This document shows, piece after piece, positions 54,450-63,002 of a DNA stretch of 64,000 nucleotides. The DNA comes from Acinetobacter proteolyticus. GTDB taxonomy: Bacteria; Pseudomonadota; Gammaproteobacteria; Pseudomonadales; Moraxellaceae. The stretch spans positions 3,453,470 to 3,517,469 of the forward strand of contig NZ_KB849179.1 of assembly GCF_000367945.1 (NCBI RefSeq), given 5' to 3'. How positions within the stretch are numbered: position 1 is the first letter of the stretch; every line of letters starts with the position of its first letter. The notes under the pieces were generated by a model that was not told the origin of the DNA, ran no database searches, and saw only the letters and a list, made by a program, of their open reading frames with translations. Made by a program: the position numbers and the translations under genes.

Positions 54450-55427
54450 TTAGTCTTTTGCTTTTAATGAAGCTTCTGCTTCAACTTGTGCTTTAAGTTG
54501 AGCCAATACTTCATCGCGCAAATGTGGTTCTGCCATTGGGAAACCAAGTTTCGCGCGGGCCGCCACATAACTTTGAGCAATTGAACGCGCCAAAGTACGG
54601 ACACGTAAAATATAACGTTGACGTTCAGTTACCGAAATCGCACCACGTGCATCCAACAAGTTAAAGCAATGCGATGCTTTGATCACTTGCTCATAAGCAG
54701 GAAGTGGCAGTTCAGCTTCGATTAAACGAGATGCTTCTGCTTCATAGAAGTCAAACAATTCAAACATTTTGTCGACTGGTGCGTATTCAAAGTTATAGGT
54801 TGATTGCTCAACTTCGTTTTGATGGAATACATCACCATAGGTTACGGTACCGAATTGACCTTTGGTCCAAACCAGATCGTAAACTGAGTCCACACCTTGA
54901 AGGTACATCGCCAGACGTTCTAAGCCGTAAGTGATTTCACCTGTCACTGGGTAACATTCAATACCACCGACTTGCTGGAAGTAAGTGAACTGAGTCACTT
55001 CCATACCATTTAACCAAACTTCCCAACCTAAGCCCCAAGCACCAAGGGTTGGAGATTCCCAGTTGTCTTCTACAAAACGAATGTCGTGAGTGAGGGTATC
55101 AATACCGATGGCTTTTAATGAATCAAGATAAAGCTGTTGGATATTGTCTGGGTTTGGCTTAAGTACCACTTGGAACTGATAGTAGTGTTGTAAACGGTTC
55201 GGGTTCTCGCCATAACGACCGTCTTTCGGACGACGTGAAGGTTGAACATAAGCCGCGTTCCAAGTTTCTGGCCCCAATGCCCGTAAGAAGGTTGCAGTGT
55301 GGAAAGTACCTGCGCCCATTTCCATATCATATGGCTGTAATACGACGCAGCCTTGCTCCGCCCAATAGTTTTGTAGGGCAAGAATTAAGCCCTGAAAGGT
55401 ATCAATATGCGATATAGCACGACTCAT
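54450..55427 (-). CDS. glyQ: Glycyl-tRNA synthetase alpha subunit
   Basis: The 325-residue catalytic chain of GlyRS (class II) activates glycine and charges tRNA-Gly with GlyS. It begins with TFQGLILALQNYWAEQGC and contains the PYDMEMGAGTFHTATFLRALGPE region and RRPKDGRYGENPNRLQHYYQFQV (motif 2). ATG 55427 follows GGATGCACC; the longer frame (55451) lacks the family start. Confidence 0.97.
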   Translation of the reverse strand: MSRAISHIDTFQGLILALQNYWAEQGCVVLQPYDMEMGAGTFHTATFLRALGPETWNAAYVQPSRRPKDGRYGENPNRLQHYYQFQVVLKPNPDNIQQLYLDSLKAIGIDTLTHDIRFVEDNWESPTLGAWGLGWEVWLNGMEVTQFTYFQQVGGIECYPVTGEITYGLERLAMYLQGVDSVYDLVWTKGQFGTVTYGDVFHQNEVEQSTYNFEYAPVDKMFELFDFYEAEASRLIEAELPLPAYEQVIKASHCFNLLDARGAISVTERQRYILRVRTLARSIAQSYVAARAKLGFPMAEPHLRDEVLAQLKAQVEAEASLKAKD

Positions 55428-55721
55428 GGTGCATCCACTGGAATCAAACAAAAATTGTGCTTAAGTATAAGGATTTTGTAGGGGAGTGGCAAAGGCTTCT
55501 AGCACTTCGCCAGCAAGTTCTGATCAGAAATAAAAAATAGAGCGGCTCTTCTTAATTATATGTATAGATCGATTAAATAACGTTGAAATGAACCGTCTGG
55601 ATTTAAAGTGAACAATCCTCACGTCAGCTCATGACGTATTGCATCTCACATGCTCTTAATTTCACAACTTTGAAATGCTAATTTTAAAACAATATTCTCT
55701 GTTTTCTTCAGGTCGTTTGAA

Positions 55722-56984
55722 ATGTCTGATCGCATTCGTGAAAAGCTGCAAATTTTAGCGGACGCTGCCAAATATGATGTGTCCTGTTCATCCAGTGGCA
55801 GTGACCGTAAAAATAAAGACAAAGGTCTAGGTGATGCCAGTCGGGCAGGGATTTGTCATAGCTATACCGAAGATGGGCGCTGTGTTTCTTTGCTGAAAAT
55901 CCTGTTCAGCAATGTCTGTATTTTTGATTGCGCCTATTGTGTGTCACGCCGTTCCAATGATGTGAAACGGGCTGCATTTACGGTACAAGAAGTGGTTGAT
56001 CTGACCATTAATTTTTATCGTCGTAATTATATTGAAGGGCTGTTTCTGAGCTCAGGTATTTTTAAGTCAGCCGACTACACCATGGAACGTATGCTGCAAG
56101 TGGTGAAGAAACTGCGTTTGGAAGAGAATTTTAACGGCTATATTCATCTTAAAACCATTCCGGGGGCTTCACCTGAATTGATTCATGAAGCGGGTCTGTA
56201 TGCCGATCGGATGAGCATCAATCTAGAAATGCCAACCGAGGTCGGTTTAAAAGCTTTTGCACCTGAAAAGTCGCATCAGGAAGTACAAAAAGATTTGGGG
56301 CTGGTTCGGGATCGCTTGATTCAACTTAAAGATGAACGCCAGATTATCAAGCATGTGCCGAAATATGTCCCCGCAGGACAGACCACACAGATGGTAGTCG
56401 GGGCACATCAGGAAACGGATCAAGATGTGCTGTTTATGGCAGATCGGCACTATAAAGAATTTAAATTAAAGCGAGTCTATTTCTCAGGCTATATCCCGAT
56501 TAATACCGAGAATAATTATCTACCTGCAGTGGGTTCAGCACCGCCCTTGTTACGCGAAAATCGACTTTATCAGAGTGATTGGTTGATGCGTTTTTATGGT
56601 TTTCAGGTCAATGAAATCGTTAATGAACGCTTCCCGCATCTGGATCTGGATGTTGACCCGAAACTCAGTTGGGCATTGCGTCATCCTGAACAGTTTCCGG
56701 TGGATTTAAATCGTGCCGACTACCATATGATTTTACGCGTGCCGGGCATTGGGGTGAAATCAGCCAAGAAAATTGTACAGGCGCGTCGTTTTGGCAAAAT
56801 TCATGTCGATTTATTAAAGCAATTGGGTGTGGCCTATTCACGTGCACAGTATTTTATTCGTTGTGAGGATAGTCCTCGCTTTCAGAAAGAACTTTCTTCA
56901 AGTTTTATCCGTCAGCAAATTTTGACCCAAGGCTCATCTAAATATATCAAGCCGCTTTCACCTCAGTTGAGTTTGGGATTTTAA
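55722..56984 (+). CDS. Putative DNA modification/repair radical SAM protein (TIGR03916 type)
   Basis: The 420-residue product has a radical SAM cluster motif CIFDCAYC (C-x3-C-x2-C, about residues 66-73) and further Cys near residue 45 (GICHSYTEDGRC). A C-terminal helix-hairpin-helix reads RADYHMILRVPGIGVKSAKKIV (about 328-349), which implies DNA contact. The family is normally paired with the DUF4130 protein encoded 2 bases downstream and is thought to act on damaged or modified DNA; the reaction is unknown. Confidence 0.86.
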   Translation: MSDRIREKLQILADAAKYDVSCSSSGSDRKNKDKGLGDASRAGICHSYTEDGRCVSLLKILFSNVCIFDCAYCVSRRSNDVKRAAFTVQEVVDLTINFYRRNYIEGLFLSSGIFKSADYTMERMLQVVKKLRLEENFNGYIHLKTIPGASPELIHEAGLYADRMSINLEMPTEVGLKAFAPEKSHQEVQKDLGLVRDRLIQLKDERQIIKHVPKYVPAGQTTQMVVGAHQETDQDVLFMADRHYKEFKLKRVYFSGYIPINTENNYLPAVGSAPPLLRENRLYQSDWLMRFYGFQVNEIVNERFPHLDLDVDPKLSWALRHPEQFPVDLNRADYHMILRVPGIGVKSAKKIVQARRFGKIHVDLLKQLGVAYSRAQYFIRCEDSPRFQKELSSSFIRQQILTQGSSKYIKPLSPQLSLGF

Positions 56985-56986
56985 CC

Positions 56987-57778
56987 ATGTCAAATGAGCA
57001 ACTGAGCTATTATTTTGATGGTTCAATGGCAGGCTTACTGAGTTGCGTATTTCATGCCTTTCAGTTTAAAGAGTTTCAGGTTCAGCTTGGTTTATTGGAT
57101 GGAGCACAACATGGCTTGTTTTCTGAAGTCATTGAGGTTCCGAGTCATGAGCAACACGCCCAACGGGTATGGTCTGCCTTACAACAAAAGCTTTCTCCAG
57201 CTGCATTAAAGCAGATTTATTTTGCGTCTTTGTCGGAGTCATTGGAGGCGTATCAGCATCTTTTTAATTACTGTATCTATGTCTTTCAACAGCCGCATTC
57301 TATAGAAAAAGATTATTTACATCCGAGTGTGTTGGCCATTTCTCAGTGGACCAAAAAAGTAGGGCGTGAAAAGCATCGGATGGAGGCTTTTGTGCGTTTT
57401 AAGAAAACTACAGATGGGTTGTTTTTGAGTTTGGTTCGTCCCGATTTTAATGTGCTGCCATTAATTCAGCCGCATTTTAAACGGCGCTATCAGGATCAGC
57501 GTTGGTTGATTTATGATGAACAGCGTAACTATGGTCTTTATTATGATCTGCAGCAAATCCACGAAGTGTTTATGGATGCGTATGAAATTGATTGCAATTT
57601 GCAAAAGGGGGGGAGTCAAAGTTTTCAATTAGAGCTTGATGAGCAGGAAGTATTATATGATCAGCTTTGGAAAGATTATTTTCAGAGTATTAATATTAAA
57701 GAACGACAGAATATTAAATTGCATGTGCAATATCTACCGAAGCGATATTGGCGTTATCTGAATGAAAAATTGATTTGA
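56987..57778 (+). CDS. DUF4130 (TIGR03915) putative DNA metabolism protein
   Basis: The 263-residue product starts YYFDGSMAGLLSCVFHAF and contains VLAISQWTKKVGREKHRMEAFVRFKKTTDGLFLSLVRPDFNVLPLI, ending with KRYWRYLNEK, the DUF4130 pattern. In many bacteria this domain is fused to a family-4 uracil-DNA glycosylase; here it is stand-alone, with no glycosylase next to it. It is coupled (2-base gap) to the radical SAM gene. Confidence 0.86.
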   Translation: MSNEQLSYYFDGSMAGLLSCVFHAFQFKEFQVQLGLLDGAQHGLFSEVIEVPSHEQHAQRVWSALQQKLSPAALKQIYFASLSESLEAYQHLFNYCIYVFQQPHSIEKDYLHPSVLAISQWTKKVGREKHRMEAFVRFKKTTDGLFLSLVRPDFNVLPLIQPHFKRRYQDQRWLIYDEQRNYGLYYDLQQIHEVFMDAYEIDCNLQKGGSQSFQLELDEQEVLYDQLWKDYFQSINIKERQNIKLHVQYLPKRYWRYLNEKLI

Positions 57779-57893
57779 AGCTATTTCTGTTTTTTGAAAA
57801 AATATTCTTAGAACATATGAGAATAAAAAAATAAGTATGGGTGTGATTTTTGATTATGATTAAACAATATGAAAAGAACAAAAGAGCAGATCA

Positions 57894-58310
57894 ATGACTA
57901 AATTAATGTTCACCGTTGTATTGCTTGCAATGACAGGTTTGAGTGCCGATGTTTTTGCCAAAGCACAGGATAAAACCATAGACCCTTATAGCCAATGTGT
58001 TGACGAAACCATTCAAGAATTAAAGTTGGGAAATATCAATAATGCAGTAGTAGAAATCTGTAGTACAAGGGCTAAAACGCTTTATACCAAACAGATCGTA
58101 CAATTACTGGATCAAATTAAAACTCAGAGCAAGCAATATAAGCAGCCTGAACGATATAACGACATCATGAAATCGCAACAACTCTGGAAAAATTTTGTGG
58201 ATCAAGAGTGCCGGAATGCAGGTGCTTATATCGGCTCACCGATGTATGAATTTTGTCCGATGCAAAAATATGCAGAACGATTGGAGCAATTGAGAGAATA
58301 TTTAAATTGA
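57894..58310 (+). CDS. LprI-like (DUF1311) exported protein
   Basis: The 138-residue product has a signal peptide (MFTVVLLAMTGLSADVFA). In the mature part, SQQLWKNFVDQECRNAGAYIGSPMYEFCPMQKYAERLEQLREYL fits the DUF1311/LprI pattern. LprI proteins are small periplasmic factors, one of which inhibits lysozyme. Four cysteines may form two disulfides. Confidence 0.75.
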   Translation: MTKLMFTVVLLAMTGLSADVFAKAQDKTIDPYSQCVDETIQELKLGNINNAVVEICSTRAKTLYTKQIVQLLDQIKTQSKQYKQPERYNDIMKSQQLWKNFVDQECRNAGAYIGSPMYEFCPMQKYAERLEQLREYLN

Positions 58311-58421
58311 TCTTGAGCAGCTTTTATCATGATTTAAAACTGTAATTTAAATACACCTTAAACTTGAGTAGGCGTATACTTCTGCATCGAGTAGAACCAC
58401 GCGAATCCAGCAAGGTGCATT

Positions 58422-59522
58422 GTGAGCTTGACCCAATCAGACTGGCTAAATTTTCTAAAACCAAATTATAAAGTCCTGCCTTTAAAAGAGAGGATGCTCT
58501 CTGGCCTCGGGGCTTTATGTGGTTTGGCGATTTCCTCCTTGATTAGCTGGTATGTCCTAGGGGGCATGAATGCGTGGTATATCGCCCCGATGGGCGCATC
58601 TTCTGTGCTGCTATTTGCAGTACCCAATAGCCCGTTGGCGCAGCCTTGGAATGTCATTGTCGGAAATACCTTGGCCGGATGTATTGGTGTTGCCTGTACA
58701 CAATACCTACCCGATTTAACCAGCGCTTTTAGCATTGCTGTTGGGTTGGCGATTTTTGTGATGATGACCACAGACTCCTTGCATCCACCGAGTGGCGCAG
58801 TCGCGATTACTGCGGTATTGGGGGGAGAAGCTGTACACCGCTTAGGTTTTCATTTCATTTTGTATCCAGTCCTGCTTAATTCAATTTTATTACTTGTGTT
58901 TGCAGTGTTTTTTAATCGTTTGATTGGCCGTCATTATCCAATTACGGCACATGTGAATGAGCGATCGAAAGACCCGACACCCACTCAGAAAGTCTCAATT
59001 CAACCGAAAGATATTGAATATGCTTTAGAGCATCACACTGAGCTACTGGATATTAGTCAGTACGATTTAGAAAAAATCATTTTAGAGGCACAGTCACATG
59101 CCAATGAACGTTTGGCGAACTCCTTTGTCTGTCAGGACATTATGAGTCGTGATGTGATTAAGCTACATGAGCATGATGATATTCATCAGGCCTTAGATAA
59201 GTTTAAGGCAGTGAATTTAATGAGTTTGCCAGTGGTGAATGCCGATGATCATTTGGTCGGGACTTTGGCTTTATATGAAGTGGTGGAGTGGTTCAAGGGT
59301 GCAACAGATCCACGAAACTCTTGGCAACATTATGTTCGACAAATTATGAGCCACAAAGTCGTGACAGTCAGCCCTAAGCAGCCGATTCAGGATTTGGTGC
59401 CTTACTTTGTAGAAAAGTCGTTTAACTATATTCCCGTGGTTGAAGAACAGCGTTTGATTGGGATTATCAGCCGTGCGGATATGATTGCGGCCTTGCAAAA
59501 ACTGCTCAATCGTCAAGGCTAA
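58422..59522 (+). CDS. HPP-family membrane protein with two CBS domains
   Basis: The 366-residue product has four to five N-terminal helices (about 28-168) with the HPP signature DSLHPPSGAVAITAVLGG (about 125-142). It is followed by a linker and a CBS pair (about 240-362; CQDIMSRDVIKLHEHDDIHQ and VVTVSPKQPIQDL). HPP proteins are associated with nitrite or nitrate transport, and CBS pairs usually bind adenine nucleotides. It starts at GTG 58422 after AAGGTGC. Confidence 0.85.
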   Translation: MSLTQSDWLNFLKPNYKVLPLKERMLSGLGALCGLAISSLISWYVLGGMNAWYIAPMGASSVLLFAVPNSPLAQPWNVIVGNTLAGCIGVACTQYLPDLTSAFSIAVGLAIFVMMTTDSLHPPSGAVAITAVLGGEAVHRLGFHFILYPVLLNSILLLVFAVFFNRLIGRHYPITAHVNERSKDPTPTQKVSIQPKDIEYALEHHTELLDISQYDLEKIILEAQSHANERLANSFVCQDIMSRDVIKLHEHDDIHQALDKFKAVNLMSLPVVNADDHLVGTLALYEVVEWFKGATDPRNSWQHYVRQIMSHKVVTVSPKQPIQDLVPYFVEKSFNYIPVVEEQRLIGIISRADMIAALQKLLNRQG

Positions 59523-59531
59523 ATTTTAGAT

Positions 59532-59574
59532 AAAAAAAAGCTACGGTTGGATTAGGGGTAATTTCAACCGTAGC
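59532..59574 (-). terminator. Rho-independent terminator of the pspC-like gene
   Basis: GCTACGGTTG (59540-59549) pairs with CAACCGTAGC (59565-59574), a perfect 10-bp stem. The eight A residues at 59532-59539 are the minus-strand T tract. Confidence 0.88.
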
Positions 59575-59593
59575 GACCAAAAGTTAAATTGAA

Positions 59594-59863
59594 TTAACGT
59601 TTTATGCTCTGGTCTTCATAAACTGTTTTTACAGGTTGCTTATAACCTTGCACATGATCAACACGCGCTTGCTGCTGTTTTGGAATCACCAGCCATAAAA
59701 TCAGATAGACCAAGATACCCGGAAAGGCTGCACTCATGAGTGAGATCACAACAAAGATCAGGCGTAATAAATTTGCGTTCCAACCAAATCGTTCCGCAAT
59801 ACCGCCCATCACACCAGCGATCATGCTTTGTTGGTTTGAGCGATATAAACCAGAGTTGGTCAT
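59594..59863 (-). CDS. PspC-domain membrane protein
   Basis: The 89-residue product has the PspC core YRSNQQSMIAGVMGGIAERFGWNANLLRLIF, two membrane helices ending LVYLILWLVIPK, and a short polar tail. PspC senses membrane stress in the phage-shock response. No pspA or pspB is nearby, so it acts alone or with distant partners. Confidence 0.88.
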   Translation of the reverse strand: MTNSGLYRSNQQSMIAGVMGGIAERFGWNANLLRLIFVVISLMSAAFPGILVYLILWLVIPKQQQARVDHVQGYKQPVKTVYEDQSIKR

Positions 59864-60201
59864 CGAGTTTGTCTCCTTAAATTTATGAAACAGCAGTAAA
59901 AATTAAATTATTTCAGTTTGGAATGCTGTTAAATAAGAAATAGGGTCGAACTGAATTTTTTAAAGTTTAAACAGATGGGAAATTGGTTAAGTTGTGTAAA
60001 TCCTTGATGGAAAAACCAACAGCATCGCCTAAAATGCACCGAATTAAAGCATACTGCTTTGTCAATTTGCTATTTCAGTCCTATCGCATTGGCTATTACC
60101 CATTTGGGGAATAGACGAACACGGCAATGATCCCTATATTTTCGGAAGTTCGGGGTCTGTTTGTGAAAAGCACGCGATAACGATATTGATGTTAGAGATT
60201 T
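59864..60201. other. Divergent intergenic region
   Basis: 338 bases between the divergent PspC and NlpE-like genes. I see promoter-like AT-rich stretches but no ORF, repeat or stable hairpin to name. Confidence 0.5.
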
Positions 60202-60879
60202 ATGAATATGCAGTTCAGGTTATTCTTACAGTATGTGAGTGTAGGAGTTCTATTGAGTCTTGGTTTGAGTGCTTGTGATAGCCATCATCCTGAGCCAATG
60301 AAGCAACAAGCCCAGATGCAATCGAGTCGTAATGCAAGCGAAGTACTAGTCGATGAACAGGAACTAGGTGCATCTGATACTCAAGGGGTCTCATTGACCC
60401 AAGTGGCTGGCCAAGCAACATTACCGTATTCTGCGGACCGTAAACATAATTTAAGTCAACCATCAGAAGCCGATTTGGTATATGCGGGCCGTTATCACGC
60501 ACGTATTCCATGTAGTGATGCTTTTGCGGGCTGTGTCAATAACGAGAAAGAAGCAGAATATATTCTGAATTTAATGGATGATGGCTCTGTATTCTGGACC
60601 AATACCAGTTTTAGCCGGCTCGGTTCAGATCCGTCACGCAACATCGCCAAGATTGAGCAAACCTGTAAGCAGGTCCAGTGGCATGTGCATAAAGAACTCA
60701 ACGAAATTATGATTCGTTGTGATGCTGCGGATGTTAACTTGTATTATCAAGTCAGTCCTAATCAGGACTTGGTGATGGATTTGGATAAAATCTGGAATGG
60801 GGATAATGGGCGTAACCGTAAATTCTTTAAAGAATATCCATTCCCAGAACAGGCTTATGTATTTAAAAAAGTTGAATAA
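60202..60879 (+). CDS. NlpE-like lipoprotein
   Basis: The 225-residue product has a lipoprotein signal (VGVLLSLGLSAC) and a long Gln/Ser-rich linker. An NlpE-type start follows: YAGRYHARIPCSDAFAGC, then EAEYILNLMDDGSVFWTNTSF. The rest is a short beta-rich domain. E. coli NlpE reports envelope stress to Cpx. The CxxC seen in NlpE proteins is replaced by CSDAFAGC, so the match is partial. ATG 60202 or 60208 may be used. Confidence 0.62.
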   Translation: MNMQFRLFLQYVSVGVLLSLGLSACDSHHPEPMKQQAQMQSSRNASEVLVDEQELGASDTQGVSLTQVAGQATLPYSADRKHNLSQPSEADLVYAGRYHARIPCSDAFAGCVNNEKEAEYILNLMDDGSVFWTNTSFSRLGSDPSRNIAKIEQTCKQVQWHVHKELNEIMIRCDAADVNLYYQVSPNQDLVMDLDKIWNGDNGRNRKFFKEYPFPEQAYVFKKVE

Positions 60880-60897
60880 ATAATTTTTACTCAAAAT

Positions 60898-60927
60898 AAA
60901 AAGAGCGCATTAAGCGCTCTTTTTTTA
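60898..60927. terminator. Rho-independent terminator
   Basis: AAGAGCGC-ATTAA-GCGCTCTT (60901-60921) is an 8-bp GC-rich stem with A residues on its 5' side and a T tract to 60927. It lies between the convergent genes ending at 60879 and 60940 and serves both. Confidence 0.9.
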
Positions 60928-60939
60928 TTGCAGTTTCGA

Positions 60940-62763
60940 TTAGTAGTCGAAGCTGAAATGTTCAGGGGCAAGTGAAGTCAAGGTACGAGACGTGGTTACC
61001 ATTGATTCTGCATGACCCTGTGCACGTGGCAATAAACGGTCGAAGTAGAAATCGGCAACTTTGATTTTCGCTTTATAGAATTCAGGTGTTTCGCTACCGT
61101 TACCCGCTTCTAATTTCTCAGAAGCGACCACTGCTTGTTGCGCCCAGAAATAAGCCATCATGACGTAGCCAGAGAACATCAAGAAATCAACTGAAGCTGA
61201 AGAAACGATGTCACGGTCTTTACGTGCAGCAAGCATGATACGAACAGTTAAGGTATTCCATTGTGCGCAAAGCTTAGTTAAGTCCCAAGCAAAACGACGA
61301 AGATACTTGTTACGTGCGTGAGTTGCGCAGAACTTCAAGATTTCAGCGGTATAGTCACGAACCACTTTACCTTTCGAGCTTAACAGGACTTTACGGCCAA
61401 TTAAGTCAAGTGCTTGAATCCCTGTGGTACCTTCATACAAGGTTGAGATACGTGCATCACGTGCGATTTGTTCCATACCCCATTCACGGATATAGCCATG
61501 ACCGCCGTATACCTGCATACCGTGGTTGGCTGCTTCTAAGCCAAGCTCAGTCAAGAAACCTTTTAAAATTGGTGTATAGAAACCGAGTTTGTCATCATAA
61601 GCTTCATACGCTGCTTGATCGCCATTGACCAATGCATCTGTCATTTTGTCTGCAAGTTTTGCAGCATGATAGATCATTGAACGGCCGCCTTCAGCAATTG
61701 CTTTTTGCGTCAATAACATACGACGAACGTCAGCATGGTGAATGATTGCATCACCGACACGCTCAGGTTCTTTCTTACCAGAAAGGGCACGCATAGACAT
61801 ACGATCTTTCGCATATGGTAAAGCGCCTTGGAACGAAAGCTCAGCATGTGCAATACCTTGAACTGCTGTACCGATACGCGCCGTATTCATAAAGGTAAAC
61901 ATTGCGTGTAAACCTTTGTTGATTTCACCGATCAGGTAACCAGTCGCATTGTCAAAGTTAAGCACTGCAGTTGCAGATGCTTTGATCCCCATCTTGTGCT
62001 CGATTGAACCACAAGAAACGGTATTACGCTCACCTACGCCGCCATCTGCAGTTGGGATAAACTTCGGTACGATGAATAAAGAAATACCACGTGTACCTGC
62101 TGGCGCATCTGGAAGACGAGCCAATACGATGTGAATAATGTTCTCGGTTAAATCATGCTCACCCGCAGAGATGAAGATTTTAGTCCCAGAGATTTTGTAG
62201 GTGCCATCAGCAGCAGGTTCTGCTTTGGTTTTAACTTGACCTAAGTCGGTACCACATTGCGGTTCAGTTAAGCACATGGTGCCTGACCAAGTCCCTTCAA
62301 CCAATTTAGGCATATAGGTATTTTTTTGCTCGTCTGTACCGAACTGCATGATGGTATTCATACAGCCTGTGCTCAAGCCTGGGTACATGGTGAATGACCA
62401 GTTCGCCGTTCCCATCATTTCAGATTTGATCAGGTTTAAAGACATCGGCAAGCCTTGACCACCAAATTCTTCTGGATAAGAAAGACCTTGCCAGCCACCC
62501 ATAACGAATTGGTCATATGCTTCTTTAAAGCCTTTTGGTGTAGTGACTTCGCCGTTGTTAAAGCTACAGCCTTCTTCGTCACCTGACTGATTGAGTGGAG
62601 AAAGTACGTTTTCGCAATAATCTGCCGCACCTTCAAGAATCATATCAACTGTTTCAGCATCCGCATTTTGACCACTTGTCAAAGTTTGGTAATGTGCTGG
62701 ATAATCTAACATTTCGTTCATCAAGAAACGAATATCACGGAGCGGGGCTTTATAAGCTGGCAT
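60940..62763 (-). CDS. Acyl-CoA dehydrogenase (long-chain, DmdC/FadE5-like size class)
   Basis: The 607-residue flavoprotein has an N-terminal extension (AYKAPLRDIRFLMNEMLDYPAHY), then the acyl-CoA dehydrogenase core: GGQGLPMSLN, MCLTEPQCGTDLGQVKT and SGTKIFISAGEHD (FAD/substrate loop). VYGGHGYIREWGMEQIARDARISTLYEGTTGIQALDL has the catalytic-Glu region. It should oxidise an acyl-CoA to the 2-enoyl-CoA for beta-oxidation. The chain length and side-chain preference cannot be read. It is larger than classical ~390-residue enzymes. Confidence 0.9.
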   Translation of the reverse strand: MPAYKAPLRDIRFLMNEMLDYPAHYQTLTSGQNADAETVDMILEGAADYCENVLSPLNQSGDEEGCSFNNGEVTTPKGFKEAYDQFVMGGWQGLSYPEEFGGQGLPMSLNLIKSEMMGTANWSFTMYPGLSTGCMNTIMQFGTDEQKNTYMPKLVEGTWSGTMCLTEPQCGTDLGQVKTKAEPAADGTYKISGTKIFISAGEHDLTENIIHIVLARLPDAPAGTRGISLFIVPKFIPTADGGVGERNTVSCGSIEHKMGIKASATAVLNFDNATGYLIGEINKGLHAMFTFMNTARIGTAVQGIAHAELSFQGALPYAKDRMSMRALSGKKEPERVGDAIIHHADVRRMLLTQKAIAEGGRSMIYHAAKLADKMTDALVNGDQAAYEAYDDKLGFYTPILKGFLTELGLEAANHGMQVYGGHGYIREWGMEQIARDARISTLYEGTTGIQALDLIGRKVLLSSKGKVVRDYTAEILKFCATHARNKYLRRFAWDLTKLCAQWNTLTVRIMLAARKDRDIVSSASVDFLMFSGYVMMAYFWAQQAVVASEKLEAGNGSETPEFYKAKIKVADFYFDRLLPRAQGHAESMVTTSRTLTSLAPEHFSFDY

Positions 62764-63002
62764 AATCTTAATCCTGTATTTGAATCATTTTGGATTATCT
62801 GTTTCGATACTTTGATTATTCACAATGGTGATAAAAATACATTGATAATCACTAGGGAAAAGAATGTCAGAAAAGCGAATTTCCTTGAAGATAAGTTCTT
62901 AGAAAAACCACATTTCTGTTGGTGTCAAAACGGATATGAAATGTGAAAATTACTCAATTTTAGAATTGAAAATATAATGATATAAAGGTGTTTGGTAAAG
63001 CT

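Noticed and set aside
54218..54496. Plus-strand ORF across the glyQ/DUF6678-like gap
   Set aside because: It is antisense to two supported genes and has no start signal.
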